DNA of 64,000 bases, from contig JACSSC010000025.1 in the NCBI GenBank assembly GCA_014879445.1, positions 1 through 64,000 on the forward strand, written 5' to 3'. The DNA comes from Candidatus Competibacteraceae bacterium. Its GTDB lineage: Bacteria > Bacteroidota > Bacteroidia > CAIKAF01. The notes beneath the pieces were generated by a model. That model was not told where the DNA came from, did not search any database, and saw nothing but the letters and a program-made list of their open reading frames with translations. Positions 52,035 to 62,112 of this stretch are shown here, one piece after another. The position numbers and the translations under genes were made by a program. Within the stretch, counting starts at the first letter, position 1; each line of letters opens with the position of its first letter.

Positions 52035-52454
52035 ATGAAAAAACATATACAAATACCAGAAAGGCCGAATGAATCAGAATTTACATTCAAGGAGCCGTTA
52101 GGATATTTCGATAATTTGCCTCAAAATATAAAGAATCGGATTCATGAAGATAACAATAAAAGCCGTCAGATACTTATATACAAATTCAGCACTATTACTT
52201 TGGCAGCATCTATCTTGTTGGCGGCTTGGCTGCTGATGCATCCAAAAAAGAAAGAAAACATGAACAACTTAGACGAGACCGAATGGTTGATTAGTATGTT
52301 GGAAACAGAAGGAATTTATGAATGGGGTGAAGATGAGTTTCTAGAATATGTGACAAACAATCTTGAAACACCTATGCGATATACCCATTATGATATTATG
52401 AATTGGATTAATGACGAAGAGTGGGAAGAAGAAGATATTTTATCATTTATTTAG
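52035..52454 (+). CDS. Putative membrane anti-sigma factor with acidic C-terminal tail
   Basis: Immediately 3' of the sigma gene; N-terminal soluble part, single TM ITLAASILLAAWLLM, Glu-rich tail NDEEWEEEDILSFI. Confidence 0.6.
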   Translation: MKKHIQIPERPNESEFTFKEPLGYFDNLPQNIKNRIHEDNNKSRQILIYKFSTITLAASILLAAWLLMHPKKKENMNNLDETEWLISMLETEGIYEWGEDEFLEYVTNNLETPMRYTHYDIMNWINDEEWEEEDILSFI

Positions 52455-52477
52455 TTTAACTTTTAATACATGTAATT

Positions 52478-52939
52478 ATGAAAACAAAAGCAGGTTTATG
52501 GGTCATCGGACTATTGACCCTTTCTATCTCGGTTGCTGCACAAAAACATGAAGATCGAAAAGAGGAAATCAAAAAAGAAAAGCGAGAATTCATTAATCAA
52601 CATTGTGGCTTTTCACAATCGGAAGCCGACAAATTTTGGAAACTGGATGATGAACTCCAATCCAGAATTGAAGATATCCGCAAAACATCACGCAAAGAAC
52701 TTAAAGCAATCAAAGAAAAAGGGATTGATAATGTTAGTGATGTGGATTTAAAAAAGGCGATGGAAAGCCGTAAAAACACAGAACAAAAAATACTGGATCT
52801 TCGCTGGGAGTATAATAATAGATTTATTGATGCCGTTGGTGTTAAAAAAACAGCCAAGTTTTATGATGGAGAACATGAATTTAGAAAAAAACTAGTTGGT
52901 AAACTTAAAGGCAAGCATGAAGAGATAGATGAAGATTAA
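52478..52939 (+). CDS. Secreted helical, charged protein (Spy/CpxP-like)
   Basis: Signal MKTKAGLWVIGLLTLSISVAA; highly charged helical HEDRKEEIKKEKREFINQHCGFSQSEADKFWKLDDELQSRIEDIRKTSRKELK. Confidence 0.7.
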   Translation: MKTKAGLWVIGLLTLSISVAAQKHEDRKEEIKKEKREFINQHCGFSQSEADKFWKLDDELQSRIEDIRKTSRKELKAIKEKGIDNVSDVDLKKAMESRKNTEQKILDLRWEYNNRFIDAVGVKKTAKFYDGEHEFRKKLVGKLKGKHEEIDED

Positions 52940-52953
52940 GTAGTAATAATTTT

Positions 52954-52986
52954 AAAAAAAGGGAGTGAAAAACACTCCCTTTTTTT
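52954..52986 (+). terminator. Rho-independent terminator of the sigma operon
   Basis: aaaaaaagggagtg / cactccctttttttaa hairpin. Confidence 0.88.
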
Positions 52987-53042
52987 AACTCAAAAAAAAT
53001 AATAAATCTTTCTTCAAGTCAAGGATTAGCAATGCTGATAAA

Positions 53043-54704
53043 CTAATTGCCAACAATTACTTTTTCAATCATTGAGAAATCAGGATAAGTCAGATAAATA
53101 AAATATGCCCCTTGTGATAAAAAAGAAACATCCATGAAGGTATTGGGCTGAGCATTCTCATACAATATTTTTCCGTCCAATGTGAAAAGCTTAATATGGT
53201 TGGGAACAACATTAAAAACAACAACACCATGCATCACGGGATTGGGATAAAAAGCATGAGCTTGACTTTCAGACATAGCAGGCAATGAAGCAAAGCCCAT
53301 GCTAATCTTTGTCCAATACACATCCCATGATCCGGTATTAAGTAGTGTAGTATTGCCAAATTTCATATTAGATCCTTCGAAATATCCCGTCAAAAATACA
53401 TGGCCAAGAGAATCAGCACAAATAGCGTTCCCATATCCCCCAGAAAATCCTGTACCACTAAAGCTATAGGCATGTTCGAGCTGACCATTTGTATTGTAAT
53501 GGGCCAAAAAAATATTATCACCAAAAGCAGAGCTAGAAAGTGTGATGCTGCTAAAAGTTAGGGTTGGCGACGTGTACCATCCGGAAATATATGAATTGCC
53601 CATTTTATCGGCAGCAACGCAATATGCCTCGTTTCCTTCTGGGCCAGAAACCGGATTAGTAGCCCACTGAAAATTACCAAGTGCATCGTATTTGCATGTG
53701 AAAACATTATCATAACCGGTATGGCTATTAGTCAAAGTTGTTGATTCAAAATATCCGTACGTGCCATCAAAACAACCGGACACATAGCAATTACCAACAG
53801 CATCAATATCTATGGCATTCCCCCAAACATCATCATTGGCAGAGGCATTAGCATGCTTAGCCCACTGCATATTACCTGAAGTGTCAAGTTTTACGATAAA
53901 TAAATTTTTGGAACCAGATTCAGCATTATTTAAAACATACAAGCCAAAACTAACTGTAGCACTTTCATACACGCCGGTAACGTAACAATTGCCTGCCATA
54001 TCCGCTTTTATTGCCATACCCTGATCATCATCAGCGCCTCCAAATTTCTGCGACCATTCCGTAATACCTAATGAATTAATCTTAGCAAGAAAAATATCTT
54101 TACCTCCTGAATTACTGAGCGGTCCATCACCAAAATTAATAGAAGAGCTGTAGAAATATCCGGTAAAATAAATATTGCCATTATGGTCGCAACTAATTCC
54201 GGCACCTTGTTCATCACTGCTACCGCCATATCCTTTTATCCATTGTGGAGTTCCGGTGTTATTAATTTTCAAAACAAATATATCCGTGTTTCCGGCATTC
54301 ACAATGGTTTGAGAAGCAAAGGTAATAGACGTGCTTTGAAAATATCCGGTAACATATACCTCTCCATTGTTATTCAATGTAATGGCAGCGCCATAATCAT
54401 CCTCATCACCACCTACACTTACAGCCCATATGCATTGACCTGAGGGGCTAAACTTAGCAATAAATATATCTGTGTAGTCGTCCGATGTTGAATTATTAAT
54501 GAGAATGCTATTGCCAAAATCCAAAGAGGCACTTTCAAACCGACCTGTAATATATGTATTACCTATATAATCGACCGCAATTCCATTTCCTTCATCCAAC
54601 TGATTGCCTGAAGCTCTGTTTGCATAATGAATTACTTGACTCCAATACAATTGAGGCAAAAAGCAAAAAAATGTGATTAAAACATAAAAAGAAATCTTAT
54701 TCAT
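53043..54704 (-). CDS. SBBP-like beta-propeller repeat protein with T9SS type A sorting domain
   Basis: Repeated 'D..GN.Y.TGYF.S.....G...L...G..DIF..K' units; C-term AFYPNPVMHGVVVFN..LDGKILYENAQPNTFMDVSFLSQGAYFIYLTYPDFSMIEKVIVGN. Confidence 0.92.
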   Translation of the reverse strand: MNKISFYVLITFFCFLPQLYWSQVIHYANRASGNQLDEGNGIAVDYIGNTYITGRFESASLDFGNSILINNSTSDDYTDIFIAKFSPSGQCIWAVSVGGDEDDYGAAITLNNNGEVYVTGYFQSTSITFASQTIVNAGNTDIFVLKINNTGTPQWIKGYGGSSDEQGAGISCDHNGNIYFTGYFYSSSINFGDGPLSNSGGKDIFLAKINSLGITEWSQKFGGADDDQGMAIKADMAGNCYVTGVYESATVSFGLYVLNNAESGSKNLFIVKLDTSGNMQWAKHANASANDDVWGNAIDIDAVGNCYVSGCFDGTYGYFESTTLTNSHTGYDNVFTCKYDALGNFQWATNPVSGPEGNEAYCVAADKMGNSYISGWYTSPTLTFSSITLSSSAFGDNIFLAHYNTNGQLEHAYSFSGTGFSGGYGNAICADSLGHVFLTGYFEGSNMKFGNTTLLNTGSWDVYWTKISMGFASLPAMSESQAHAFYPNPVMHGVVVFNVVPNHIKLFTLDGKILYENAQPNTFMDVSFLSQGAYFIYLTYPDFSMIEKVIVGN

Positions 54705-54736
54705 TGATAATGGATCTGCAGAAAAAAATTACAGTA

Positions 54737-55867
54737 TTACTTAACAGCAATTTTACCGCGATTCACAACTCTATCGCCGTCTGTAATTTCATACACATAC
54801 AAACCGGTTGGCAATAAAGGAAGCTGAATTTGTTGCATGGATTGCATTATCGTTGTAAAAACAATTCTGCCCTGCAAATCAGTTAAACGGAATGTATGAT
54901 TTGCAAGATTAGTTTCTGACTGAATAGAAATCATGCCTTCTGTAGGATTAGGAAAAACCGAAACAGCTATCATACTCTCTTCAGCCATGCCTAAACCTAT
55001 TTGTGATGCATCACTTTTAAAGCGTGCACTAATAGGTGCATTGCTATGATTTACATCAATGGCACAAAGACCAAATTTTTCGCCATTCGCATACCAAGTA
55101 TATATACGGTTTGTATCCAGCATCACACCTGCCAAATTGGGATTAATAAGTTGAAGTAAAAAATCGGGAGCCAAACTCCAACCTGAAGGAATATTTAAAA
55201 AAGGAGGGCAATTGATAGGATTCGGTGCAAAAATAAATACAGAATCACGTGTTTGCTCTTCGCTGTATGCTCGTAATACACTTGAATAAGTTCCAGTAGG
55301 CAATTGCAATGAGCCAGAAGCATCAAATGTAACCAACATGTTAGTATGACGAACCAACATGGCAGAGTCAATCGTAATCTGACAAGTCAAGATATTAGTA
55401 TCTACTCCCAAATAACTGGTTTCGGCAAATGAAGATTGTGTGCTAAAAGAAGTGCTGAGAGAAGCCGGAAATTCTAGATATTTGAATGGTGGATTGTATT
55501 GCACGTCAGAAGCAATCGGTCCAAAAGCAAAATAAAAACCTAAATTATACACAGCTGATGATGTTTTTTCAAAAAAGAAAACACCTTCGTTTGATGCAAT
55601 GGCTAAGTTTGCCGTTGGATAATTCGAACTATTAGGCAAAGTAGTCGGATTCAGAAAAAAGAGCGTATCTAATGTTTCAGTATTTAAAGAAGAGAAATCC
55701 CATGTTTGCCCTGAACCTGAAGCTCCAACAGACACGCCTGGTGTTTGATCCATTCCCATATACACCTGATCGCCGACGTTGCCAAAATCAGATGATGTAA
55801 TTGTTTGTGCAAACATAATGGATGCAGAAAGCAGGGATAATCCCATTGTGTAAAAGTACTTTTTCAT
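54737..55867 (-). CDS. Secreted protein with T9SS type A sorting domain
   Basis: Signal peptide; C-term ISVFPNPTEGMISIQSETNLANHTFRLTDLQGRIVFTT..LPTGLYVYEITDGDRVVNRGKIAVK (read as AVSVFPNPTEG in the ORF). Confidence 0.9.
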   Translation of the reverse strand: MKKYFYTMGLSLLSASIMFAQTITSSDFGNVGDQVYMGMDQTPGVSVGASGSGQTWDFSSLNTETLDTLFFLNPTTLPNSSNYPTANLAIASNEGVFFFEKTSSAVYNLGFYFAFGPIASDVQYNPPFKYLEFPASLSTSFSTQSSFAETSYLGVDTNILTCQITIDSAMLVRHTNMLVTFDASGSLQLPTGTYSSVLRAYSEEQTRDSVFIFAPNPINCPPFLNIPSGWSLAPDFLLQLINPNLAGVMLDTNRIYTWYANGEKFGLCAIDVNHSNAPISARFKSDASQIGLGMAEESMIAVSVFPNPTEGMISIQSETNLANHTFRLTDLQGRIVFTTIMQSMQQIQLPLLPTGLYVYEITDGDRVVNRGKIAVK

Positions 55868-55943
55868 ATTATATCATAATTAATATAACCCAAATGTAAA
55901 GCTTTTTGTGCAGATCTTACATGATGATATTAAAAAACTTAGC

Positions 55944-57347
55944 TCACTTTAACTTTTTAGTAAGCAATACTATATTTTCAACATGATGAGAATGTGGGAA
56001 CATATCAACCGGCTGAACGGCTTCAATGTGATAATATTGTGTCAAAAATGATAGATCGCGTGCCTGAGTTGCAGGGTTGCAGCTTACATAAACGATACGA
56101 CTGGCTCCGGATTGATTCAAAATGTGTATAACACCAGCATGCATGCCAGCACGAGGTGGATCTGTGATGACAACATCGGGCTTGCCATGCTTTTCAAACA
56201 AAGTTGGTGTAAATACATCTTTCATATCTCCGGCATAAAACGAAATATTGGCAATACCATTGAGTTTGGCATTCTCACAAGCATCATCTATAGCATCTTG
56301 CACATACTCAACCCCAACAACATGCTTGGCACGACGAGCCACATAGCATGCAATTGTACCTGTTCCGGTATATAAATCATATACAGTTTCATCGTTACGG
56401 ATATCAGCCAAATTGCTAACTGCTTGATATAGTAATTCGGCCTGTAATGTATTCGTTTGAAAAAACGATTTAGGACGAATCTGAAAAGTCAGATTATCTA
56501 TCATTTCAGTAAGAAAAGGCATACCTTTATACAAATGCACCGGCAAGTCGTGTATTGAATCATTCTTTTTAGTATTCAAAACATAATGAAGCGAAACAAT
56601 TTGGGGGAAGGCGTCGGCTAATGATTTCATCATATCAATAGCCATATCAGGAATATCAACACCAAGAATCAGCACAATCATCCACTCGCCACGACGGTTA
56701 TTACGAAAAATAACATTTCGCAACAATCCCTCTTGTTGGCGTATATCATAAAAAGAAAGTTGATGAGTAATGGCATAGGTTCGGATAAAATTCCGCATTT
56801 GGTTAGAGAGTTCATCCTGCAAGTAACACGACTGTATATCAAGAATCTTATCAAATCTGCCTGGCACATGAAATCCTAATGCAGGTTGAGGTATAACACC
56901 TTGTAACATTTCTTCTTGTGTAAGCCATTTCTTATGGCTGAAGGAAAATTCCAATTTATTTCTGTAATGTGTGGTTTTAGCGGATGACATGATAGGGCGC
57001 GGAGTTAGAATGTCTAATTTTCCGACATGCACCAATTGTTCTGTAACCTGTTTTTGTTTAAAAAGAAGTTGTTCGTTATACAAAACATGTTGCCACTTAC
57101 AACCGCCACATTGGCCAAAGTGAAGGCAAAATGGCTGAGTACGCTTAGCCGATGGATGAATTAATCTGACCAGCGATGCTTCAGCATAGTTTTTTTTTTC
57201 TCTGTAAACTTCTATATCAGCAACATCTCCAGGCACAACACTTTTAACAAAAATCACTTTCCCGTCATATCGGGCTACAGAAACCCCCTCTGCGGCAAAA
57301 TCAGCAATGGAAATGCCTTCGATTAAGTAAGGTGTTCTTTTCTTCAT
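55944..57347 (-). CDS. rlmD: 23S rRNA (uracil-1939-C5)-methyltransferase RlmD
   Basis: TRAM domain; CLHFGQCGGCKWQHVLYNEQLLFK (Fe-S Cys); DLYTGTGTIACYVAR; DPPRAGMHAGVI; YVSCNPATQARDL. Confidence 0.95.
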   Translation of the reverse strand: MKKRTPYLIEGISIADFAAEGVSVARYDGKVIFVKSVVPGDVADIEVYREKKNYAEASLVRLIHPSAKRTQPFCLHFGQCGGCKWQHVLYNEQLLFKQKQVTEQLVHVGKLDILTPRPIMSSAKTTHYRNKLEFSFSHKKWLTQEEMLQGVIPQPALGFHVPGRFDKILDIQSCYLQDELSNQMRNFIRTYAITHQLSFYDIRQQEGLLRNVIFRNNRRGEWMIVLILGVDIPDMAIDMMKSLADAFPQIVSLHYVLNTKKNDSIHDLPVHLYKGMPFLTEMIDNLTFQIRPKSFFQTNTLQAELLYQAVSNLADIRNDETVYDLYTGTGTIACYVARRAKHVVGVEYVQDAIDDACENAKLNGIANISFYAGDMKDVFTPTLFEKHGKPDVVITDPPRAGMHAGVIHILNQSGASRIVYVSCNPATQARDLSFLTQYYHIEAVQPVDMFPHSHHVENIVLLTKKLK

Positions 57348-57459
57348 CAGGGCTCAAACTTACCAAAGATTTTGATTGTAACCTGCAAAAAACAGCAAAA
57401 GGCATATTGTGATAATTATGTTGTAATTTTGTTTACCATTGCATTGAAAAAAGCAGCTT

Positions 57460-58653
57460 ATGATAGAGATAGCCGAAAGAGTAAAATACATGTCAGAATC
57501 TGAAACATTAGCCATGGCTCGAATGAGTCGTGAGTTGAGAGCAAAGGGACATGATGTCATCAGCTTGAGTTTAGGAGAGCCCGATTTTGACACACCTGAT
57601 TTTATAAAGCAAGCAGCTCACGAGGCCATTGATCAAAACTATTCGCATTATACACCTGTGGCCGGATACGACGAATTATTAGAAGCCATTTGCGAAAAGT
57701 TTACACGCGACAATGATCTTCACTATCAAAAAAATCAGGTTGTAGTATCAACCGGTGCTAAGCAGTGTATTGCCAATACCATGCTGGCGCTGGTGAATCC
57801 CGGTGATGAAGTATTGATGCCCGCCCCTTACTGGGTAAGTTATCGCGAAATAATTAGGTTAGCCGGTGGTATTCCAGTTGAAATATTTGCACCGATTGAA
57901 GCTGATTTCAAAATAACGCCCGAACAACTCCAAATGGCTATTACTCCTAAAGCAAAGGTTTTGATATTTAGCAGCCCTTCTAACCCTACCGGTTCGCTTT
58001 ATACACGAAATGAGTTGATAGCACTTTCTGAAGTGATTAAAAATGCACCTTGGCTCACGGTTATTTCAGATGAAATTTATGAACTCATCAACTACGATGG
58101 CCAGCATACAAGTATTGGCAGCATACAAGGCATGCAAGATCAGGTTGTAACTATTAACGGATTAAGCAAAGGGTTTGCCATGACAGGGTGGCGCCTCGGA
58201 TATATGGGTGCTCCTACTGCCATAGCACAGGCCTGCATTAAAATTCAGGGACAAGTTACTTCTGCCACTTGCTCTATTACACAAAGAGCTGCCATTGCCG
58301 CTTTAAAAGCAAATCCGCAACAAATGATGTATATGAAAGATGAGTTTGAAAGACGGCGTAATATCGCATACAAACTTCTTTCAGAAATGGATGGCCTGAA
58401 ACTAAACAAGCCCTCCGGTGCTTACTATTTTTTTGTTGATATCAGCCATTATCTTGGCAAAAAAGTCGGCTCAACTGTTCTTCATTCTGCAGATGATTTT
58501 TGTCAGTACCTCCTGCATGATGCATACGTTGCTACTGTTCCCGGTTCGGCATTTGGTGCTTCCAATTATGTTCGCATTTCCTTTTCAACTACTGAATCAC
58601 TAATTCGTGAAGCCATTGAAAGAATCAAAAAATCTCTTTCAAAAATCTCCTAA
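57460..58653 (+). CDS. Class I/II PLP-dependent aminotransferase (aspartate aminotransferase-like)
   Basis: SLSLGEPDFDTPDFIK; SSPSNPTGSLY; ISDEIYELINYDG; INGLSKGFAMTGWRLGY. Confidence 0.95.
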   Translation: MIEIAERVKYMSESETLAMARMSRELRAKGHDVISLSLGEPDFDTPDFIKQAAHEAIDQNYSHYTPVAGYDELLEAICEKFTRDNDLHYQKNQVVVSTGAKQCIANTMLALVNPGDEVLMPAPYWVSYREIIRLAGGIPVEIFAPIEADFKITPEQLQMAITPKAKVLIFSSPSNPTGSLYTRNELIALSEVIKNAPWLTVISDEIYELINYDGQHTSIGSIQGMQDQVVTINGLSKGFAMTGWRLGYMGAPTAIAQACIKIQGQVTSATCSITQRAAIAALKANPQQMMYMKDEFERRRNIAYKLLSEMDGLKLNKPSGAYYFFVDISHYLGKKVGSTVLHSADDFCQYLLHDAYVATVPGSAFGASNYVRISFSTTESLIREAIERIKKSLSKIS

Positions 58654-58722
58654 CTTTGATTCATATAAATTGTATTTTATATAATCCTTTTGTAATAGTT
58701 TCTAATTAATAACAACTCTTAA

Positions 58723-60567
58723 ATGCCCATAAATAAGGCATTAGCCCGAATAAAAGAAAATTTCAACCTGTTCATCTACCCCGGAAGAACAAAGGTGTTG
58801 AACGTATTGCGATTTTTACGACTCTTTGTTTCATCTTTCATGGTTGGCTCTTTGGTATATTATTATGGTTTCCCACAAGAAGAGGGAGCTATTGCCACAC
58901 ATATTATCCTTATTCGTTCCAGTTTTATTTTTTTTATTCTTAGTTATGTCATCCGACTTTTTTTCGAATTCGAAGTAATTAGATTTATTAAAGCAAATTG
59001 GTTTGAAGGGGGTTTCATGCTTTTCCTTTTTCTCGATTTAATTAGTTATTTCTTTGTGGGGCAATCCATTTTTAAACTTATTTTTGAAGGATTAGCTACT
59101 GAAAGTGCTATCAATATATTTGGTGTATTCACGCAAATTTGCTTATTACTGATTGTATTAATGGAATTTGGAAAAGCAAGCCAACGATTAACTTATCTAA
59201 AGATTAATCCATCAATACTTTTTATTGCCTCATTTCTAATACTCATTGTAGGTGGCGCATCATTACTTATGATGCCAGAGATGACAGCAGACGGACAAGG
59301 TATGCCATTTCTGAATGCCCTTTTTACTGCCACAAGTGCCTCCTGTGTAACAGGATTGATTGTTGTTGATACAGCTACTTACTTTTCATTTAAAGGAATA
59401 GTTCTTATTATTTTGCTGGTTCAATTAGGCGGATTAAATATTATTTCATTTGCCACATTCTTTGCTGCCTTTTCTAAAAAAGGGATTGGGCTACGTCATC
59501 ATACCATCATCAAAGATTTTATGAGCTACGACTCACTATCAAGCACACATGGCCTTTTAAAGCGAGTTGTGATTATGACATTCGTGATTGAATTGTTCGG
59601 CTCAATACTAATTTTTTTAACTTGGGATTCCAGAATTCCATTCGAAAATACAGGACAAAAAATTTTTTACTCTGTATTTCATTCCATTTCTGCATTCAAT
59701 AATGCCGGATTCTCTACCTTCTCCAATGGACTTTTTGAGCCCATTGTTCGCGAATCTTATTATTTACATGTAGTGGTTGCAGGCCTCATTTTTATGGGAG
59801 GTTTAGGCATTCCTGTTCTCAATGATATACTCGACCCCAATAACCTTCGCCAACGAATGCTATTCCCATGGAAACGATTACAGCTCTCAACCCGAATCGC
59901 ATTATATACATCAATTATTTTGATTATTGTTGGGGCGCTAATTTTTTATTTTGCTGAAGTTCAGAACCCATACCAAAACTCCGAAGGAGGTATGGGCGAA
60001 TTATCTTTTTTTGGACAATTAGTTACTTCCTTTTTTCAAAGTATTAGTACCCGAACGGCTGGATTTAACACTACCAATGTTGCATTACTTTCTACGCCGG
60101 TTTTATTGATTTTTTTATTGATGATGTTTATTGGAGCTTCTTCTGGTGGTACAGGAGGTGGTATCAAAACTTCAACATTTGCCGTTATTTTTTTATCGGC
60201 AATTGCTACTATTCGCGGCAAAAAATTTGTAGAAGTGTACAAACATACCATTTCATCCGAATTGCTATATAAGGCATTTTCTATCTTCCTTTTTTCACTT
60301 TCAGTAGTTTTTGTTGCTACGGTAATTCTTTCCATTACCGACCCAAATATTAGTTTAATCCAGTTGGTATTTGAGGAAGTTTCTGCTTTTGCTACAGTTG
60401 GCCTTTCAACAGGGATAACTGCTCAGTTATCCGACCCTGGGAAAGTGGTATTAATTGCCTCCATGTTTATTGGACGCGTGGGCGTTCTTACTCTTGCCTT
60501 TGCACTTAGTAAGAAAACCATCTCTACCAGCTACAAGTATCCCGACGGATATGTAATGATTGGTTAA
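58723..60567 (+). CDS. TrkH/KtrB family potassium uptake protein with N-terminal multi-TM extension
   Basis: SASCVTGLIVVDTATYFSF; SISAFNNAGFSTFSNGL; FIGASSGGTGGGIKTSTF; SAFATVGLSTGIT. Confidence 0.93.
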   Translation: MPINKALARIKENFNLFIYPGRTKVLNVLRFLRLFVSSFMVGSLVYYYGFPQEEGAIATHIILIRSSFIFFILSYVIRLFFEFEVIRFIKANWFEGGFMLFLFLDLISYFFVGQSIFKLIFEGLATESAINIFGVFTQICLLLIVLMEFGKASQRLTYLKINPSILFIASFLILIVGGASLLMMPEMTADGQGMPFLNALFTATSASCVTGLIVVDTATYFSFKGIVLIILLVQLGGLNIISFATFFAAFSKKGIGLRHHTIIKDFMSYDSLSSTHGLLKRVVIMTFVIELFGSILIFLTWDSRIPFENTGQKIFYSVFHSISAFNNAGFSTFSNGLFEPIVRESYYLHVVVAGLIFMGGLGIPVLNDILDPNNLRQRMLFPWKRLQLSTRIALYTSIILIIVGALIFYFAEVQNPYQNSEGGMGELSFFGQLVTSFFQSISTRTAGFNTTNVALLSTPVLLIFLLMMFIGASSGGTGGGIKTSTFAVIFLSAIATIRGKKFVEVYKHTISSELLYKAFSIFLFSLSVVFVATVILSITDPNISLIQLVFEEVSAFATVGLSTGITAQLSDPGKVVLIASMFIGRVGVLTLAFALSKKTISTSYKYPDGYVMIG

Positions 60568-60584
60568 ATCCTGCTGATTATTGC

Positions 60585-60592
60585 TATCTTTG
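60585..60592 (+). promoter_or_regulatory. Bacteroidetes promoter -7 box upstream of ubiE-porT (possible -33 TTG at 60560-60562)
   Basis: TATCTTTG, perfect TAnnTTTG, with TTGG ~22 bp upstream. Confidence 0.55.
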
Positions 60593-60614
60593 CGCCCATT
60601 AACTTAATTAAAAA

Positions 60615-61337
60615 GTGAACGTCACTCCGATAAAAGATTCAGACAAATCGAAGAAAGAACAAGTAGCTGATATGTTTGACAACATTTCTCAACGCTATGA
60701 TTTCTTAAATCATTTTCTCTCTTTGGGCATAGACCGGCTATGGCGAAAACAACTGGTCAAAATGGTTCAAAATGATAAACCTCGTTCTATAATAGACGTA
60801 GCAACTGGAACCGGCGATTTGGCTATCGCTTTAGCTAAAACATATCCCGATGTTATTGAAGGTATTGATATTTCCGAAGGAATGCTCTCCGTTGGAAGAA
60901 AGAAAATTGAGAAACAAAATTTGGCTGTTCCCATTCATTTGCAATGGGGCGACTCTGAAAATATTCCATTTGATGATAATTCGTTTGATGTTGCCACCGC
61001 AGCATTTGGTGTTCGAAATTTTGAAAACCCGCTTAAAGGCCTCAAAGAAATGCACCGCGTTCTCAAACCTGGAGGGAAAATATATGTACTTGAATTCTCT
61101 CAACCAAGCTCATTCCCGTTTAAACAAATCTACACTTTTTATTTTCGACATATATTACCGCTGTGGGGCAGATTAGTTTCTAAACATGCATCGGCTTATT
61201 CATACTTGCCTGAAAGCGTTCAGGCCTTTCCGTATGGAAAGAACTTTACCGATTTACTGGCAATTGCCGGATTTAAACAAACGGGAATCAGGCAGTTAAC
61301 CTTTGGCGTTGCCAGTATATACACCGGAATAAAATAA
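60615..61337 (+). CDS. ubiE: Demethylmenaquinone/ubiquinone methyltransferase UbiE (MenG)
   Basis: MFDNISQRYDFLNHFLSLGIDRLWRK; DVATGTGDLAIAL; FGVRNFENPLKGLKEMHRVLKPGG. GTG start. Confidence 0.97.
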   Translation: MNVTPIKDSDKSKKEQVADMFDNISQRYDFLNHFLSLGIDRLWRKQLVKMVQNDKPRSIIDVATGTGDLAIALAKTYPDVIEGIDISEGMLSVGRKKIEKQNLAVPIHLQWGDSENIPFDDNSFDVATAAFGVRNFENPLKGLKEMHRVLKPGGKIYVLEFSQPSSFPFKQIYTFYFRHILPLWGRLVSKHASAYSYLPESVQAFPYGKNFTDLLAIAGFKQTGIRQLTFGVASIYTGIK

Positions 61338-61368
61338 AATCGTTGTATCTTCGTTAACAAACCTGAGT

Positions 61369-62112
61369 TTGAAAGTGTTTCGAAAAATTAATCATACACG
61401 TATTTTTTTACTGAGTTGCCTACTTTTGATTTTAGTTGGCGAAGGCACCGCGCAGGTGCGTCAACGCAAACAAAAAAGAATTTCTGCCGAGAATATGCCT
61501 AAATATGATAGACGCATGTTTCACTTCGGTATCAACCTTGGCATGAATCTTAACTGGTTAGCTATTCGCCCCATCGCCGACTTGCGTTCGCTCAGCCCAG
61601 ACACTATATATTCTGTAAACTATTTAATTCAGCCCGGCTTTACAATGGGAATCGAAACCAATCTGCGGCTCAGCAATCATTTCGACCTGCGATTCACACC
61701 TACTCTAACTTTGGGTTCAAAATCTATCGTTTACCAACGACCTAGAGGAGTCGTTAATCAACTTGATGTAGAATCTACACTACTAGAATTTCCTTTATAT
61801 ATCAAATTCAAATCCGTTCGCCTTACCAATTGGCGCGCCTATGTCATAGGTGGTGGCAAATACATTTACGATCTTTCTAACAAGATCAATGCAGATGATG
61901 CAAGTGAATATCCTGTAAAACTTCGCCCACATGATGTTACGGCTGAAGTAGGATTTGGTATGGATTTTTATCTTCCTTATTTTAAATTCTCAACTCAGGT
62001 TAAGGCCTCTTTTGGTTTTCTGGATTTAAAACATCCGGAAAACAATGTGTTTAACAATGCCATTGACCACATGAACTCACGTTCTGTGTTCATTCAGTTT
62101 CTATTTGAATAA
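61369..62112 (+). CDS. porT: PorT family T9SS outer-membrane protein
   Basis: Directly 3' of ubiE (common arrangement, recalled); HFGINLGMNLNWLAI..SVNYLIQPGFTMGIETNLRLSNHFDLRFTPTLTLGSKSI. TTG start. Confidence 0.88.
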   Translation: MKVFRKINHTRIFLLSCLLLILVGEGTAQVRQRKQKRISAENMPKYDRRMFHFGINLGMNLNWLAIRPIADLRSLSPDTIYSVNYLIQPGFTMGIETNLRLSNHFDLRFTPTLTLGSKSIVYQRPRGVVNQLDVESTLLEFPLYIKFKSVRLTNWRAYVIGGGKYIYDLSNKINADDASEYPVKLRPHDVTAEVGFGMDFYLPYFKFSTQVKASFGFLDLKHPENNVFNNAIDHMNSRSVFIQFLFE

